Positions 8,243 to 17,173 of a stretch of 64,000 nucleotides of DNA are shown here, in pieces; position 1 is the first letter of the stretch; each line of letters starts with the position of its first letter. The DNA lies in contig NZ_QJQX01000029.1 in NCBI RefSeq assembly GCF_013393185.1, forward strand, positions 89,624 through 153,623. The letters are read 5' to 3'. The DNA comes from Sphingobium lactosutens. Its GTDB lineage: Bacteria > Pseudomonadota > Alphaproteobacteria > Sphingomonadales > Sphingomonadaceae. The translations under genes were made by a program, and so were the position numbers. The notes beneath the pieces are model-generated. The model saw nothing but the letters and a program-made list of their open reading frames with translations, was not told the DNA's origin and searched no databases.

Positions 8243-9067
8243 CTAAAGGTCCAAACTTCCCTGCTCTGCATTTTCCTCAGCGCGGCGCACCGCCTTGGCT
8301 TGATGCTCAGTTGTCAACACGATCATATCATTCGTCGTCGAGAAACTGGTGATGGCGACATTGAAGCGTGATGCAAGAGCCGGGTTTTGCTGGTTCGGCA
8401 CTACCTCATAAGAGATTGAATGTAGGCACGGAAGGGCCTTGTCCGTTCGAAGGCTGTGGCTGCGGCATTCTCCATAGCTTGTATTGCCGTTAGCCATCCG
8501 CTCGCCATCTCGCGAACGCACAATCCAGCCTGAACGCTGATTACCATAGCCGGTATCGTCGAACGTGCCATATTTGCCGGTTACTTCCTGTGCGATGTTT
8601 GCAATCGGAAGCTCCTTGCCGCTTGGATATTCAATGGTGCGATCTATGTGGACCACCTTTTCCCCGCCGGGAGGACCGAGCAACCAGACATTAACTTTGT
8701 CGAGTCCGGTGTCGGCATTCAAGTTGATCTGAGACATTTGACCACCGGTAGGGATCGAAACATTATTTTTGTTTGTATTGATCGCATAGCTGGGGTTCTT
8801 ACACAAAAGGACGCCACGAACCTGCGCCTCGGTCATTCCCTGCCTAAGCCCTCCTACATCATCGGCTGGTTGCCCTCGTTGCGCCGACTGCGGTTTGAAT
8901 TGCCCGCAATTTAGATCGACCGTTTGAACAGCAGGGGCCGCAGTCAGGCTATCCGCCTGAGGCGCGAGTGAGGACTCGTTCGAAGAACTGATGTTGCCGC
9001 CTGACTCGCCGCTTCCACATCCGCCAACAAGGATGAGACCTGCGATCAATACATGCCCGCCGCGCAT
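8243..9067 (-). CDS. Putative lipoprotein of unknown function
   Basis: A 274-residue protein starting MRGGHVLIAGLILVGGCGSG, where LVGGC fits a lipobox and predicts lipidation of the Cys near residue 17. A Ser/Asn-rich linker follows, then a region with Asn-rich beta-like segments (INTNKNNVSIPTGGQMSQINL) and four later Cys residues. No known domain is recognised. Base composition and codon use are visibly lower in GC than in the flanking S10 and bdhA genes, and gaps of several hundred bp surround it, which suggests an acquired gene. Its intact 825-bp frame argues that it is real. Confidence 0.6.
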   Translation of the reverse strand: MRGGHVLIAGLILVGGCGSGESGGNISSSNESSLAPQADSLTAAPAVQTVDLNCGQFKPQSAQRGQPADDVGGLRQGMTEAQVRGVLLCKNPSYAINTNKNNVSIPTGGQMSQINLNADTGLDKVNVWLLGPPGGEKVVHIDRTIEYPSGKELPIANIAQEVTGKYGTFDDTGYGNQRSGWIVRSRDGERMANGNTSYGECRSHSLRTDKALPCLHSISYEVVPNQQNPALASRFNVAITSFSTTNDMIVLTTEHQAKAVRRAEENAEQGSLDL

Positions 9068-9412
9068 ATGTTCACCTTTCCTCGTCTGTGGAAGATGTCC
9101 GGGCGACTATGTCATGTTCCTTACATGTCGGCAACGCAATGGCATCGACGCAAAAGGATAGCCCACACAAGACATCGCACCCGACAAAAGGCGCGCCGCG
9201 CAGGGTCGATGCGTATCGAACGTCAAACCGTCGGCAGAAGCAGAATGCGCATTCTCGCACGCGAACCAGACCGCCGAATGTCCACCTATGGTCGTCAGCC
9301 GACGAGCAAGAATTGCACCCACATCCAGTCCGACCGGGCGCATATCTTCTTCGATATGGACCGGAAACATATGCCTCCGGTTCATATCAATGACAGGGAG
9401 CCACTTCGCCGC
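9068..9412. other. 345-bp intergenic region, including a hairpin downstream of bdhA
   Basis: No supported gene. The only clear structure is a 12-bp inverted repeat with one G-T type mismatch (9354-9365 and 9376-9387), lying 26 bp downstream of the bdhA stop on the minus strand. It could act as a weak terminator, although it lacks a U-tract on either side. The rest is of mixed composition, lower in GC than its surroundings. Confidence 0.4.
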
Positions 9413-10204
9413 CTATTGCGCCGTCCAGCCCCCGTCGATCGACAGGTTCGCGCCCGTCACCTGCGCCGCCGCATCGCTGCACAGATAGAGGGCGGTCGCG
9501 GCGACCTGTTCGGCGGTGACGAACTGCTTGGTCGGCTGACCGGCCAGCAGCACGTCGTTCATCACCTGCTCGCGCGTCATGTTGCGCGCCTTCATCGTGT
9601 CGGGAATCTGGTTTTCGACCAGCGGGGTCCAGACATAGCCGGGCGAAATGCAGTTGGCGGTGATGCCGAAGGTCGCGACTTCAAGCGCCACCGTCTTGGT
9701 GAAGCCGGCAAGACCATGTTTGGCGGTGACATAGGCGCTCTTGAAGGGGGAGGCGACCAGCGAGTGGGCCGATGCGGTCTGGATGATCCGCCCCCACTTC
9801 TTTTCCTTCATGTGCGGGATGGCGAGCCGCGTGGTGTGGAAGGCGGCGTTGAGGTTGAGCGCGATGATGAGATCCCATTTGTCGAGCGGGAAATCCTCGA
9901 CCGGGGCGACATGCTGCATGCCGGCATTGTTGATGAGGATGTCGACGCCGCCGAACGTGTCGGCCGCTTCCTTCATCATCGCCTCGATCTGGTCGACCTT
10001 GGTCAGGTCGTGGCCCGAATAGAGCGCCTTTGCGCCCGACAGCGCCTCCAGCCCCTTGCGCTCCTTCTCGATCGCATCTGCATCGCCGAAGCCGTTGATC
10101 ACGACATTCGCGCCTTCGCCGGCCAGCGCCTTGGCATAGGCAAGCCCGATGCCCGAGGTCGATCCGGTGATCAGTGCGGTCTTGCCGGCGAGGGAGGTGC
10201 TCAT
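9413..10204 (-). CDS. bdhA: 3-hydroxybutyrate dehydrogenase
   Basis: A 263-residue SDR enzyme that interconverts (R)-3-hydroxybutyrate and acetoacetate with NAD in polyhydroxybutyrate turnover. Visible are the cofactor motif TGSTSGIGLAYAKALA near the N-terminus, NNAGMQHVAPVEDFP (the MQHVxPxE signature of this subfamily), the catalytic Ser/Tyr/Lys region SAHSLVASPFKSAYVTAKHGL, and NCISPGYVWTPLV. The start at 10204 is preceded by AAGGAG and overlaps the stop of the patatin gene (ATGA), so the two are co-translated. A longer upstream reading is excluded because it would run through that coding region. Confidence 0.92.
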   Translation of the reverse strand: MSTSLAGKTALITGSTSGIGLAYAKALAGEGANVVINGFGDADAIEKERKGLEALSGAKALYSGHDLTKVDQIEAMMKEAADTFGGVDILINNAGMQHVAPVEDFPLDKWDLIIALNLNAAFHTTRLAIPHMKEKKWGRIIQTASAHSLVASPFKSAYVTAKHGLAGFTKTVALEVATFGITANCISPGYVWTPLVENQIPDTMKARNMTREQVMNDVLLAGQPTKQFVTAEQVAATALYLCSDAAAQVTGANLSIDGGWTAQ

Positions 10205-11427
10205 GCCTTTTTCTCCTTGAGATGATCGGGTTCGTCGAGGTCGAAAGTGGAACTCTTGCCGTCGAGGATGTTGCGGGCGATCAGGTCGCCCTTGTGCATC
10301 ACTTCCTCCACCGCGTCGCGGCCCTGCGCCCAGTGATCGAGCATGGTCGAGCGGGAAAATTCGAAGTCCTTGGCGCCGCTTTCCCAGTTGCGCGACCGGT
10401 AGATCAGGTGGACGATGTTGACCGATCCCTGATCCAGGCACTGGCGCAGCGCCTGCGCCTCCGCGCTGTCCTGCAATTCGGAAGGCAGTTTGGCCAGCAA
10501 TGCCTCGATCGCGCCATGCTCACGGCGCAGGCGCAGATACTGGTCCGTCACCTGACGGGTGCGGCTGCTATACTGAATGTCCTTCATCCGCGAATAGACG
10601 TCGGTCATCTGCCGCGGCATCGGCCCTTCGGCGGGGAACAGGTCGACCTGGAAGACCAGCATGTCCTCTGTCTGATGGTTGAGCACATGGGCGAGCGGCG
10701 TGTTGGACACGATGCCGCCGTCCCAATACCAGCGGCCGTCGATCTCGATCGGCGGCAGGCCGGGGGGCAGGGCGCCCGACGCCATGATGTGGCGCGCGTC
10801 GATCCGCGTGTTGCCGCCGGGGCCACGCGTGTCCCAATAAGAAAAATTGCCGGTTTCCACGTCCACCGCGCCCACCGACAGGCGGACGGGGCCGTCGTTC
10901 AGCAAATCCCAGTCGACGCAGGCGTCGAGCGTGTCCTTCAATGGCCCGCTATCATAGAAGCTGATCGCGCCGGGCGTGCCTTCGGGCATCAGGGGCGCGG
11001 GCCAGAGGCGCGGGCGGAACATGCCCGGCACGCCGAAGGTCGCGACCACGCCCGCAGCGCCCAGATGCGCGGCTTCGCGGATATGGTCGATTTCGGGCAG
11101 GATCATGTTGGGCATCCCACCCGACACGGTGTACCAGAATTTCTTGAGCCGGCTGATGCGGCGGTGCGGCGGATTGCCTGCGATGATCGCGGCATTGACC
11201 GCACCGATCGAGATGCCTGCGACCCAGGTGACGTCCACGCCCAGTTCGTCGAGTCGCTCATAGACGCCCGGCTGGAAGGAGCCGAGCGCACCGCCGCCTT
11301 GCAGCAGCAAGGCGATCTCGCGGGGGAGGGATAGCGGCGTCCTTGCGCGGCGCAGCGGTTTCGCCTCGGAGGGCTTGGGTTCGATGTCGGCCATGTCGCA
11401 GTGCAATATAGTCTTTGGCGGCGGCAT
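10201..11427 (-). CDS. Patatin-like phospholipase family protein
   Basis: A 408-residue patatin-fold serine hydrolase. The oxyanion motif LLQGGGALGSFQPGVYERL is near residues 41-59, the nucleophile elbow is VAGISIGAVNAAII (GxSxG type), and the catalytic Asp is in YWDGGIVSNTPL (DGG). The C-terminal extension (SRMKDIQYSSRTRQVTDQYLRLR) fits the DUF3734-containing subgroup. It lies upstream of, and overlaps by 4 nt, the 3-hydroxybutyrate dehydrogenase gene; this pairing hints at a role in PHB granule or lipid turnover, though the substrate is not shown. The start could be the first ATG (11427) or Met12; neither has a strong ribosome-binding site. Confidence 0.85.
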   Translation of the reverse strand: MPPPKTILHCDMADIEPKPSEAKPLRRARTPLSLPREIALLLQGGGALGSFQPGVYERLDELGVDVTWVAGISIGAVNAAIIAGNPPHRRISRLKKFWYTVSGGMPNMILPEIDHIREAAHLGAAGVVATFGVPGMFRPRLWPAPLMPEGTPGAISFYDSGPLKDTLDACVDWDLLNDGPVRLSVGAVDVETGNFSYWDTRGPGGNTRIDARHIMASGALPPGLPPIEIDGRWYWDGGIVSNTPLAHVLNHQTEDMLVFQVDLFPAEGPMPRQMTDVYSRMKDIQYSSRTRQVTDQYLRLRREHGAIEALLAKLPSELQDSAEAQALRQCLDQGSVNIVHLIYRSRNWESGAKDFEFSRSTMLDHWAQGRDAVEEVMHKGDLIARNILDGKSSTFDLDEPDHLKEKKA

Positions 11428-11538
11428 TCCAACTTAATGTCTCGTAACAAATCACGATCCGCCGCAACCTGGGCCTGTGCGGACGGTTTCCCGCCTTGAT
11501 GGATTCGCGTAGGCAATGACAAGGAAAGGGAGGGCGTC

Positions 11539-12420
11539 ATGCGGCTCGACGACGAACAGGAAAGCAGCCATTTCGAAGTGCAGGAAGGGCGGGGTGGCGG
11601 CGGTGGCGGCGGGCTGGGCGGCGGCCTTGGCATGTTGTTGCCGCTGATCGGCAGCCGGTTCGGTTGTGGCGGCATCGCCGTCGTGCTGATCATCATGGTC
11701 GTGATGGGCGTCAACCCGCTCAGCCTGGTCGGCGGCGGCGGGCAGCAGCAGGCGCCGGTGCAGGGCGAGCGGCCCTCCACCAACGAACTGACCGACGTGC
11801 AGCGCGTGTCGCTCAAGGTGCTGGGATCGACCGAGCGGCGCTGGGCCGACATCTTCAAGGCGGAAGGACAGCAATATCCGCCGCCGACGCTGGTCTTCTA
11901 CAGCCAGAACGGCCAATCGGGCTGCGGCGCGGCGCAATCGGCGATGGGGCCCTTCTATTGCCCCGCCGACCAGCGCATCTATCTCGACACCGATTTCTTC
12001 CGCGAAATGGAAACCCGCTTCAACGCGCCGGGCGACTTCCCGATCGGCTATATCATCGCGCATGAGGTCGGCCACCATATCCAGACCATCACCGGCGAGG
12101 CCGACCGCATCCGCAAGGCGCAGCAGCGCGCGTCGGAGGCGGACGGCAATGCGCTTCAGGTGAAGATGGAGTTGCAGGCCGACTGCTATGCCGGCGTCTG
12201 GGCGGCGCGCGACACCAATCTGATGGAAGCGGGCGATCTGGAGGAGGGCATGCGCGCGGCCGAGGCGATCGGCGACGACACGCTCCAGAAGGCGGCCGGC
12301 CGCCGGCCGGTGCCCGAAAGCTTCACCCATGGCACCAGCGCCGAGCGGATGGCGTGGCTCCGCAAGGGGCTGTCGACCGGCGACCCCGCCCAATGCGATA
12401 CTTTCAAGGGTGCGATCTGA
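11539..12420 (+). CDS. YpfJ-type neutral zinc metallopeptidase
   Basis: A 293-residue membrane-anchored putative zinc protease. After a polar start and a run of glycines (residues about 20-38) there is one hydrophobic segment (IAVVLIIMVVMGV, about 55-67). The catalytic part contains CGAAQSAMGPFYCPADQRIYLDTDFF and the zinc motif IIAHEVGHHIQ (HExxH), followed by ELQADCYAGVWA with the third ligand region, all typical of the YpfJ family. The start at 11539 follows an excellent GGGAGG. The biological substrate is unknown. It converges with the small gene at 12424. Confidence 0.88.
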   Translation: MRLDDEQESSHFEVQEGRGGGGGGGLGGGLGMLLPLIGSRFGCGGIAVVLIIMVVMGVNPLSLVGGGGQQQAPVQGERPSTNELTDVQRVSLKVLGSTERRWADIFKAEGQQYPPPTLVFYSQNGQSGCGAAQSAMGPFYCPADQRIYLDTDFFREMETRFNAPGDFPIGYIIAHEVGHHIQTITGEADRIRKAQQRASEADGNALQVKMELQADCYAGVWAARDTNLMEAGDLEEGMRAAEAIGDDTLQKAAGRRPVPESFTHGTSAERMAWLRKGLSTGDPAQCDTFKGAI

Positions 12421-12423
12421 CGA

Positions 12424-12762
12424 TCAGGGTTCCGCGTTCGGCGATCCGGCCGGCGCCGTGCCGGGCACATAGGATTGGCCCATGGCCGAGGACCGCGCGG
12501 GGGCAGCCGGCAGGCCCATGCCCGGCGCCAGCGTCGGCCTGGCGTCCTCCATGGGCTGCTCCGGGTTCGACGGAATGCTGATGGCGGAAAAGGATGTGGG
12601 AGGGGCGATGGGCGCCGTCGCCGGTGCCGACGGCGGCGGGGCTTTTGCGACCGGTGATGGTTGCTCGGTTGGCACCGATGACCTGGGCGCGAAATTCTGC
12701 GCGACCAGAGCAATCAACGGTGCAGCGATCAGCGTGGCGATGGCGAAGTTACGATAGAGCAT
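12424..12762 (-). CDS. Small Pro/Ala-rich exported protein, unknown function
   Basis: A 112-residue frame beginning MLYRNFAIATLIAAPLIALVAQNFAP, a convincing signal peptide or membrane anchor, followed by about 85 residues dominated by Pro, Ala and Ser. No domain is recognised. Its stop lies 4 bp from the stop of the convergent metallopeptidase gene. Such low-complexity frames can arise by chance in GC-rich DNA, but the well-formed N-terminal hydrophobic segment and tight packing favour a real gene. Confidence 0.5.
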   Translation of the reverse strand: MLYRNFAIATLIAAPLIALVAQNFAPRSSVPTEQPSPVAKAPPPSAPATAPIAPPTSFSAISIPSNPEQPMEDARPTLAPGMGLPAAPARSSAMGQSYVPGTAPAGSPNAEP

Positions 12763-12833
12763 CGGACGGCGGACTCTTTGCGACTATTTTCTCGCGTCAA
12801 GTTCGCAGAAACCGGTAAACAAAGCCTTGGCAG

Positions 12834-13019
12834 CTAGAAACGATCCAGTTGCATCAGCAGTGCCATCATGTCGTCGGGGATCGATTCCTGTGGCGGCCTG
12901 TAGGTGGACCGCAGCGCATCACCGACGCCCTCATAGGGCGTGGGCAGGCCGACAGTGACGATGCGGGCGCGGTCGCTCCCCCGCCCCGGCGCCGATCGGC
13001 CAAAAGATTTAGGCTGCAT
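12834..13019 (-). CDS. NepR-like anti-sigma factor (candidate)
   Basis: A 61-residue protein (or 63 if started at 13025). Its C-terminal half reads YEGVGDALRSTY...SIPDDMMALLMQLDRF, which follows the NepR pattern of a first helix (IGxxLRxxY), a short linker, then P-x-x-(F/M)-x-x-LL-x-x-L in the second helix. NepR proteins hold the general stress sigma factor EcfG inactive until the response regulator PhyR binds them. The start at 13019 sits 7 nt after GGGAGGA, better spacing than 13025. No ecfG or phyR is in this window, so it would be an orphan copy. Divergent from glnE with about 90 bp between. The motif fit is good but was judged by eye. Confidence 0.55.
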   Translation of the reverse strand: MQPKSFGRSAPGRGSDRARIVTVGLPTPYEGVGDALRSTYRPPQESIPDDMMALLMQLDRF

Positions 13020-13108
13020 GTCCATATCCTCCCAAACGGCCATCTGGCTCAAAAGTTTCTGGCATTCGTCGCATCCCGGCGCGATAGGCCGCAGGACGAG
13101 GAGAGACG

Positions 13109-15814
13109 ATGGTGACGGACTGGCAGGCAACCGAGGCGCGCATCCGGGCGCATTCGCCCTTTCTGGCGCGCGCGCTGGATCGTTTCCCGGCTGTGACCGA
13201 GCGGCTGGCGGCGGGCGATTTCGATGGCGCACTGGCCGTGGCGCAGGCGGCGGGCAGCCCGGAGGATGGCGTCGCCCGGTCGCTGCGGCGGCGGCGCGGG
13301 GCGATCGCGCTGGCGGTGGCGGCGGCCGATCTGGCGGGGGCATGGGACATGGACCGCGTCACCCGCACCCTGTCCGATTTCGCCGACCAGGCGCTGGAGG
13401 AAGCGCTCGCCGCCGCGATGCAGGAACGCTATCCCGACGCCGAGCACAGGGGTTTCGTCGTGCTGGCGCTGGGCAAGCATGGCAGCCGCGAACTCAATTA
13501 CTCGTCCGACATCGATCCGATCCTGCTCTACGATCCCCGGACCCTGCCGCATGGCGAGCGGGAGGATGTCGCCGACGCCGCCGTGCGGATCGGCCGGCGG
13601 GTCAGCGAATTGCTCACCGCGCGCGATGGCGACGGCTATGTCTTCCGCGTCGACCTGCGCCTGCGGCCCTCGCCCGAGGCCACGCCCATCGCCCTGCCGG
13701 TGGAAGCGGCGATCGGCTATTATGAATCGATGGCGCTTGGCTGGGAACAGGCCGCCTTCATCCGCGCCCGCCCGGCGGCGGGGGACAGGGAAATGGGCGA
13801 CTATTTCATGCGCCAGATCCGCCCGTTCGTCTGGCGTCGCAGCCTCGATTTCGGTGCGATCGACGCGATCGTCGACATATCGCGCCGCATCCGCGACCAT
13901 TATGCGCAGGGACAGGCGTTCGGGCCGGGCTACGACCTGAAGCGCGGGCGCGGGGGCATTCGCGAGGTTGAATTCTTCGCCCAGGTCCACCAGCTGATCC
14001 ATGGCGGTCGCGACCCGTCGCTGCGGTCGGGAAACACGCGTGAGGCGCTGCGCGCGCTTGCCGCCGCCAATGTGATCGAACCCGACGTCGCCGCCCGGCT
14101 GGACGAGGCCTATATCCTCTTCCGCACCATCGAGCATCGGCTCCAGATGGTGGAGGATCGCCAGACCCACGAACTGCCCAAATCCCTCGACAGCCTGGAC
14201 AATATCGCGCGCCTCCATGGGCTTCCCGACAGTGCGGCGCTGCTCGACCTGCTGCGTCCCCATGTCGAATGGGTCGGGCGCAACTATGACAGGCTCAGCC
14301 CGGAGAAGGAGGATGCTTCCCTTTCGCATGACGAGGACCGGCTGAAGGAGCAATTGATCGAACTGGGCTTTGCCGATGCCGACACGCCGCTGGCCCGCAT
14401 CACCCGTTGGCGCGCCGGCACGATCCGGGCGCTACGCAGCGCGCCGTCGCGCGAGGCGCTGGAGGAACTGCTGCCCGGCCTGATGCGCACGCTGGCGAAG
14501 GCGCCCGATCCATCACGCGCGCTCAACCGCCTCGACGACATGATCGCGCGCCTGCCGAGCGCGATCAATTTCTTCAAGCTGCTCGCCGCGCGTCCCGCGC
14601 TGGTCGAATTGCTGGCGGAGATATTGAGCCATGCGCCCACGCTCGCCGATGCGCTGGGCCGCCGGGCCGAACTGCTAGACGGGCTGATCGACGCCTCCGC
14701 CTTCGATTCCCCGCCGCCGGTCGACCAGCTGGCGCAACAGCTCGGCGCGCTCGAACCGGGCGAGGATTATCAGGCGCTGCTCGACCGGGTGCGGCAGCGC
14801 GTGGGCGATCGGCGTTTCGCACTCGGCGCGCAGATCATTCGCGGCGGCGATCCGCTGGAGGCGGGCAGGGGCTATGGCCGCGTCGCCGAAGCCGCGATCG
14901 AGGCGCTCGCCAGCGCCACCGTCACAGAGTTCGAGACCGCCCATGGCAAGGTGCCGGGCGGCGAATTGCTGATCCTGGCGCTGGGGCGCATGGGCGGCGG
15001 CGTTCTGACCCATGCCTCCGACCTCGATCTCGTCTATCTCTTCACTGGCGATTTCGCGACCGAATCCGATGGCGCGAAGCCGCTGGGGGCGACCCAATAT
15101 TTCAACCGCCTTGGCCAGCGCATCACCAACGCGCTGTCGGTCCACACCGCTTCCGGCCCGCTCTACGAGGTCGACACAAGGCTGCGCCCGTCCGGCGCGC
15201 AGGGACTGCTTGCGGTCAGCCTCGACAGTTTCGCCCGCTATCAGCGCGAGGAAGCCTGGACCTGGGAGCATCTGGCGCTGACCCGCGCCCGCCCGGTCTT
15301 CGGTTCGGCGCGGGCGCGTGGCGCGATTGACGCCGTCCTTGCCGAAACGCTCCGGCGACCGCGCGACTTCGACGAACTGGCGGCCCAGGCCGTGAAGATG
15401 CGCCGCGACATCGCCAAACATAAACCGCCGGCCAGCGACCTCGACGTCAAACTCGTCCCCGGCGGCCTCGTCGATCTGGAATTCCTGATCCATATCACCC
15501 AGTTCCGCCATGGCATGGCCTTCGATCCCGATCTGGGCAAGGCGCTGAGCGAACTGGTCGCGGCAGGCCATCTGCCCGCCGGCTTGATCGCGGCGCATGA
15601 CCTCATCACCCGCTATCTGGTCGTCTCGCGCCTCGTTTCGCCCAAATCGACCGAGCCGCCCGAGGCGACCCGTGCCCTCGTCGCGCGCGCCTGCGGGATA
15701 GCGGACTGGGACGGGCTGCTTGCAAGCTACGCCAAGGCGCGGCAATGCGTGCAGGAAGCCTGGGCTGCGCTCGCCGCGCCCTATCAGGAGGATGAAGATG
15801 CTGGAGCAGGGTGA
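13109..15814 (+). CDS. glnE: Bifunctional glutamine synthetase adenylyltransferase/adenylyl-removing enzyme
   Basis: A 901-residue enzyme that adds AMP to, and removes it from, glutamine synthetase in response to PII, tuning nitrogen assimilation. Both nucleotidyltransferase domains are visible: the N-terminal adenylyl-removing domain has LGKHGSRELNYSSDIDPI near residue 120, and the C-terminal adenylyltransferase domain has LGRMGGGVLTHASDLDLVYL near residue 624. Between them is the helical regulatory region (GYDLKRGRGGIREVEFFAQ). Length is close to that of other alphaproteobacterial GlnE proteins. The ATG at 13109 follows GAGGAG. Its last 17 nt overlap the start of bcp, implying coupling. Confidence 0.95.
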   Translation: MVTDWQATEARIRAHSPFLARALDRFPAVTERLAAGDFDGALAVAQAAGSPEDGVARSLRRRRGAIALAVAAADLAGAWDMDRVTRTLSDFADQALEEALAAAMQERYPDAEHRGFVVLALGKHGSRELNYSSDIDPILLYDPRTLPHGEREDVADAAVRIGRRVSELLTARDGDGYVFRVDLRLRPSPEATPIALPVEAAIGYYESMALGWEQAAFIRARPAAGDREMGDYFMRQIRPFVWRRSLDFGAIDAIVDISRRIRDHYAQGQAFGPGYDLKRGRGGIREVEFFAQVHQLIHGGRDPSLRSGNTREALRALAAANVIEPDVAARLDEAYILFRTIEHRLQMVEDRQTHELPKSLDSLDNIARLHGLPDSAALLDLLRPHVEWVGRNYDRLSPEKEDASLSHDEDRLKEQLIELGFADADTPLARITRWRAGTIRALRSAPSREALEELLPGLMRTLAKAPDPSRALNRLDDMIARLPSAINFFKLLAARPALVELLAEILSHAPTLADALGRRAELLDGLIDASAFDSPPPVDQLAQQLGALEPGEDYQALLDRVRQRVGDRRFALGAQIIRGGDPLEAGRGYGRVAEAAIEALASATVTEFETAHGKVPGGELLILALGRMGGGVLTHASDLDLVYLFTGDFATESDGAKPLGATQYFNRLGQRITNALSVHTASGPLYEVDTRLRPSGAQGLLAVSLDSFARYQREEAWTWEHLALTRARPVFGSARARGAIDAVLAETLRRPRDFDELAAQAVKMRRDIAKHKPPASDLDVKLVPGGLVDLEFLIHITQFRHGMAFDPDLGKALSELVAAGHLPAGLIAAHDLITRYLVVSRLVSPKSTEPPEATRALVARACGIADWDGLLASYAKARQCVQEAWAALAAPYQEDEDAGAG

Positions 15815-16259
15815 CACCATTCCCGCCGTGACGCTCAAGGATGCCGACGGCACGGATTTCACGCTCGAAGCCTATCGCGGCAAGCCGCTGGTCGTCTATT
15901 TCTATCCCAAAGCGGATACGCCCGGCTGCACCAACGAAGCGAAGGATTTCACCGCGCTGGCCGACGAATATGCCGCCGCCGGCGTGCCGGTGGTCGGCAT
16001 TTCCAAGGACAAGCCAGCCAAGCTGAAGAAGTTTGCCGAGAAATATGGCCTGACCGTTATCCTGGCTTCCGATGAACCGGGTGCGGCGTGCGAGGCGTTC
16101 GGTACCTGGATCGAAAAGTCGCTCTATGGCCGCAAATATATGGGCATCGAGCGGGCGACCTTCCTGGTCGGCGCGGATGGCGCGATCCTGCGCGTCTGGC
16201 CCAAGGTCAAGGTGAAGGGCCATGCCGCCGACGTGCTGGAGGCTGCACAAGCGCTTTGA
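15798..16259 (+). CDS. bcp: Thioredoxin-dependent peroxiredoxin (Bcp/PrxQ)
   Basis: A 153-residue peroxiredoxin that reduces hydroperoxides. The peroxidatic Cys lies in FYPKADTPGCTNEAKDF. The residue five positions on, where E. coli Bcp has its resolving Cys, is Lys here; a second Cys occurs later in GAACEAFGTW and may serve instead. The ATG at 15798 is preferred to the one at 15792 because GGAG (15787-15790) is 7 nt upstream. It begins inside the end of glnE, so it is probably co-translated with it. Confidence 0.9.
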   Translation: MLEQGDTIPAVTLKDADGTDFTLEAYRGKPLVVYFYPKADTPGCTNEAKDFTALADEYAAAGVPVVGISKDKPAKLKKFAEKYGLTVILASDEPGAACEAFGTWIEKSLYGRKYMGIERATFLVGADGAILRVWPKVKVKGHAADVLEAAQAL

Positions 16260-16261
16260 CC

Positions 16262-17065
16262 TTGCCGATTTATATCACGACGGTGGGCGCGGCCTGCGCC
16301 CATGTGTTGCTGACGCCCGATCCTCATGAAAAGCTCATGGCGGCCCGCGCGGTGGCGCGCGGCTGGCGTCTGGGGCGGTTGGCGCCTCGTTTCGACGTGG
16401 CGATGCCGGACCGGCCGGCACGCCCGGCCGCGCCCGAACTTTTGCCGCCCGGCAGAATGCCCAGGCGGGGCAAGATCGGATCGGAACGCTCGCGCATCGC
16501 GATGCTCCATGCGCTCGCCCATATCGAATTTGTCGCCATCGACCTGGCCTTCGACCTGATCGGCCGCTTCGGCGCGGAATTTCCGACCGAATTCACCGAC
16601 CAGTGGATGCAGGTCGGGGCGGAGGAGGCGATGCACTTCGCGCTGCTCGACCGGCGGCTGCGACAGGCCGGCAGCCATTATGGCGCGCTGCCCGCGCATG
16701 ACGGCCTGTGGCAGGCGGCGGAGGAGACGGCGGGCGACGCGCTGGCCCGGCTCGCCATCGTGCCGATGGTGCTGGAGGCGCGGGCGCTCGACATCACGCC
16801 GGCGACCGTCGAACGCTTCGAGGGGGCGGGCGACATGGTCTCCGGACGGATGCTGCGGCGGATCATGGCGGACGAGATTCGTCATGTTTCGGCGGGGACA
16901 AAATGGTTCGCCTGGGCGACGAATGGACTGGGGCTGGACGCCCCAAATCATTACCAACTGCTTGTGAAACAGCATTTTCGTGGCAGCGTTAAGCCACCGT
17001 TCAACGACTCGGCGCGTCGACAGGCCGGTTTGACCGAAGAATTTTACACGCCGCTTGCAACCTGA
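16262..17065 (+). CDS. DUF455 ferritin-like family protein
   Basis: About 267 residues if started at the TTG (16262) two nt after the bcp stop; no strong Shine-Dalgarno is visible and an alternative GTG lies at 16283. The protein is helical with repeated metal-ligand-like motifs: MLHALAHIEFVAIDLAFD, VGAEEAMHFALL and IMADEIRHVSAG, the E...ExxH arrangement of the ferritin-like DUF455 family, which is probably a di-iron fold. The biochemical activity is unknown. It follows glnE-bcp closely and may share their transcript. Confidence 0.85.
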   Translation: MPIYITTVGAACAHVLLTPDPHEKLMAARAVARGWRLGRLAPRFDVAMPDRPARPAAPELLPPGRMPRRGKIGSERSRIAMLHALAHIEFVAIDLAFDLIGRFGAEFPTEFTDQWMQVGAEEAMHFALLDRRLRQAGSHYGALPAHDGLWQAAEETAGDALARLAIVPMVLEARALDITPATVERFEGAGDMVSGRMLRRIMADEIRHVSAGTKWFAWATNGLGLDAPNHYQLLVKQHFRGSVKPPFNDSARRQAGLTEEFYTPLAT

Positions 17066-17173
17066 TCCGGGATCGGCACTGTGCAGCATCAGCGGGGGCG
17101 ATTTAGGTCGCCAAACATAAAACACGGGAAGCACCGCAAGGCATAAGCCTCCGGTGGTCAAGTCGGGGTTTGC

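Noticed and set aside
9053..10225. Long plus-strand open frame opposite bdhA
   Set aside because: It is rich in Arg/His/Gly/Ala, matches no family, and covers the complement of a clear 3-hydroxybutyrate dehydrogenase gene; a GC-rich shadow.
13035..13059. EcfG-type promoter (GAAAC-N16-CGTT, minus strand) upstream of the NepR-like gene
   Set aside because: The boxes resemble GGAAC-N16-CGTT with one mismatch, but the -10 element is only about 10 nt from the start codon, so the transcript would begin inside the ribosome-binding site. It is too close to be the working promoter.
17066..17173. Riboswitch in the leader of the M23 peptidase gene
   Set aside because: Short imperfect hairpins (ACCG/CGGT and AGGC/GCCT) are present, but they match no riboswitch class I know and their stability is poor.
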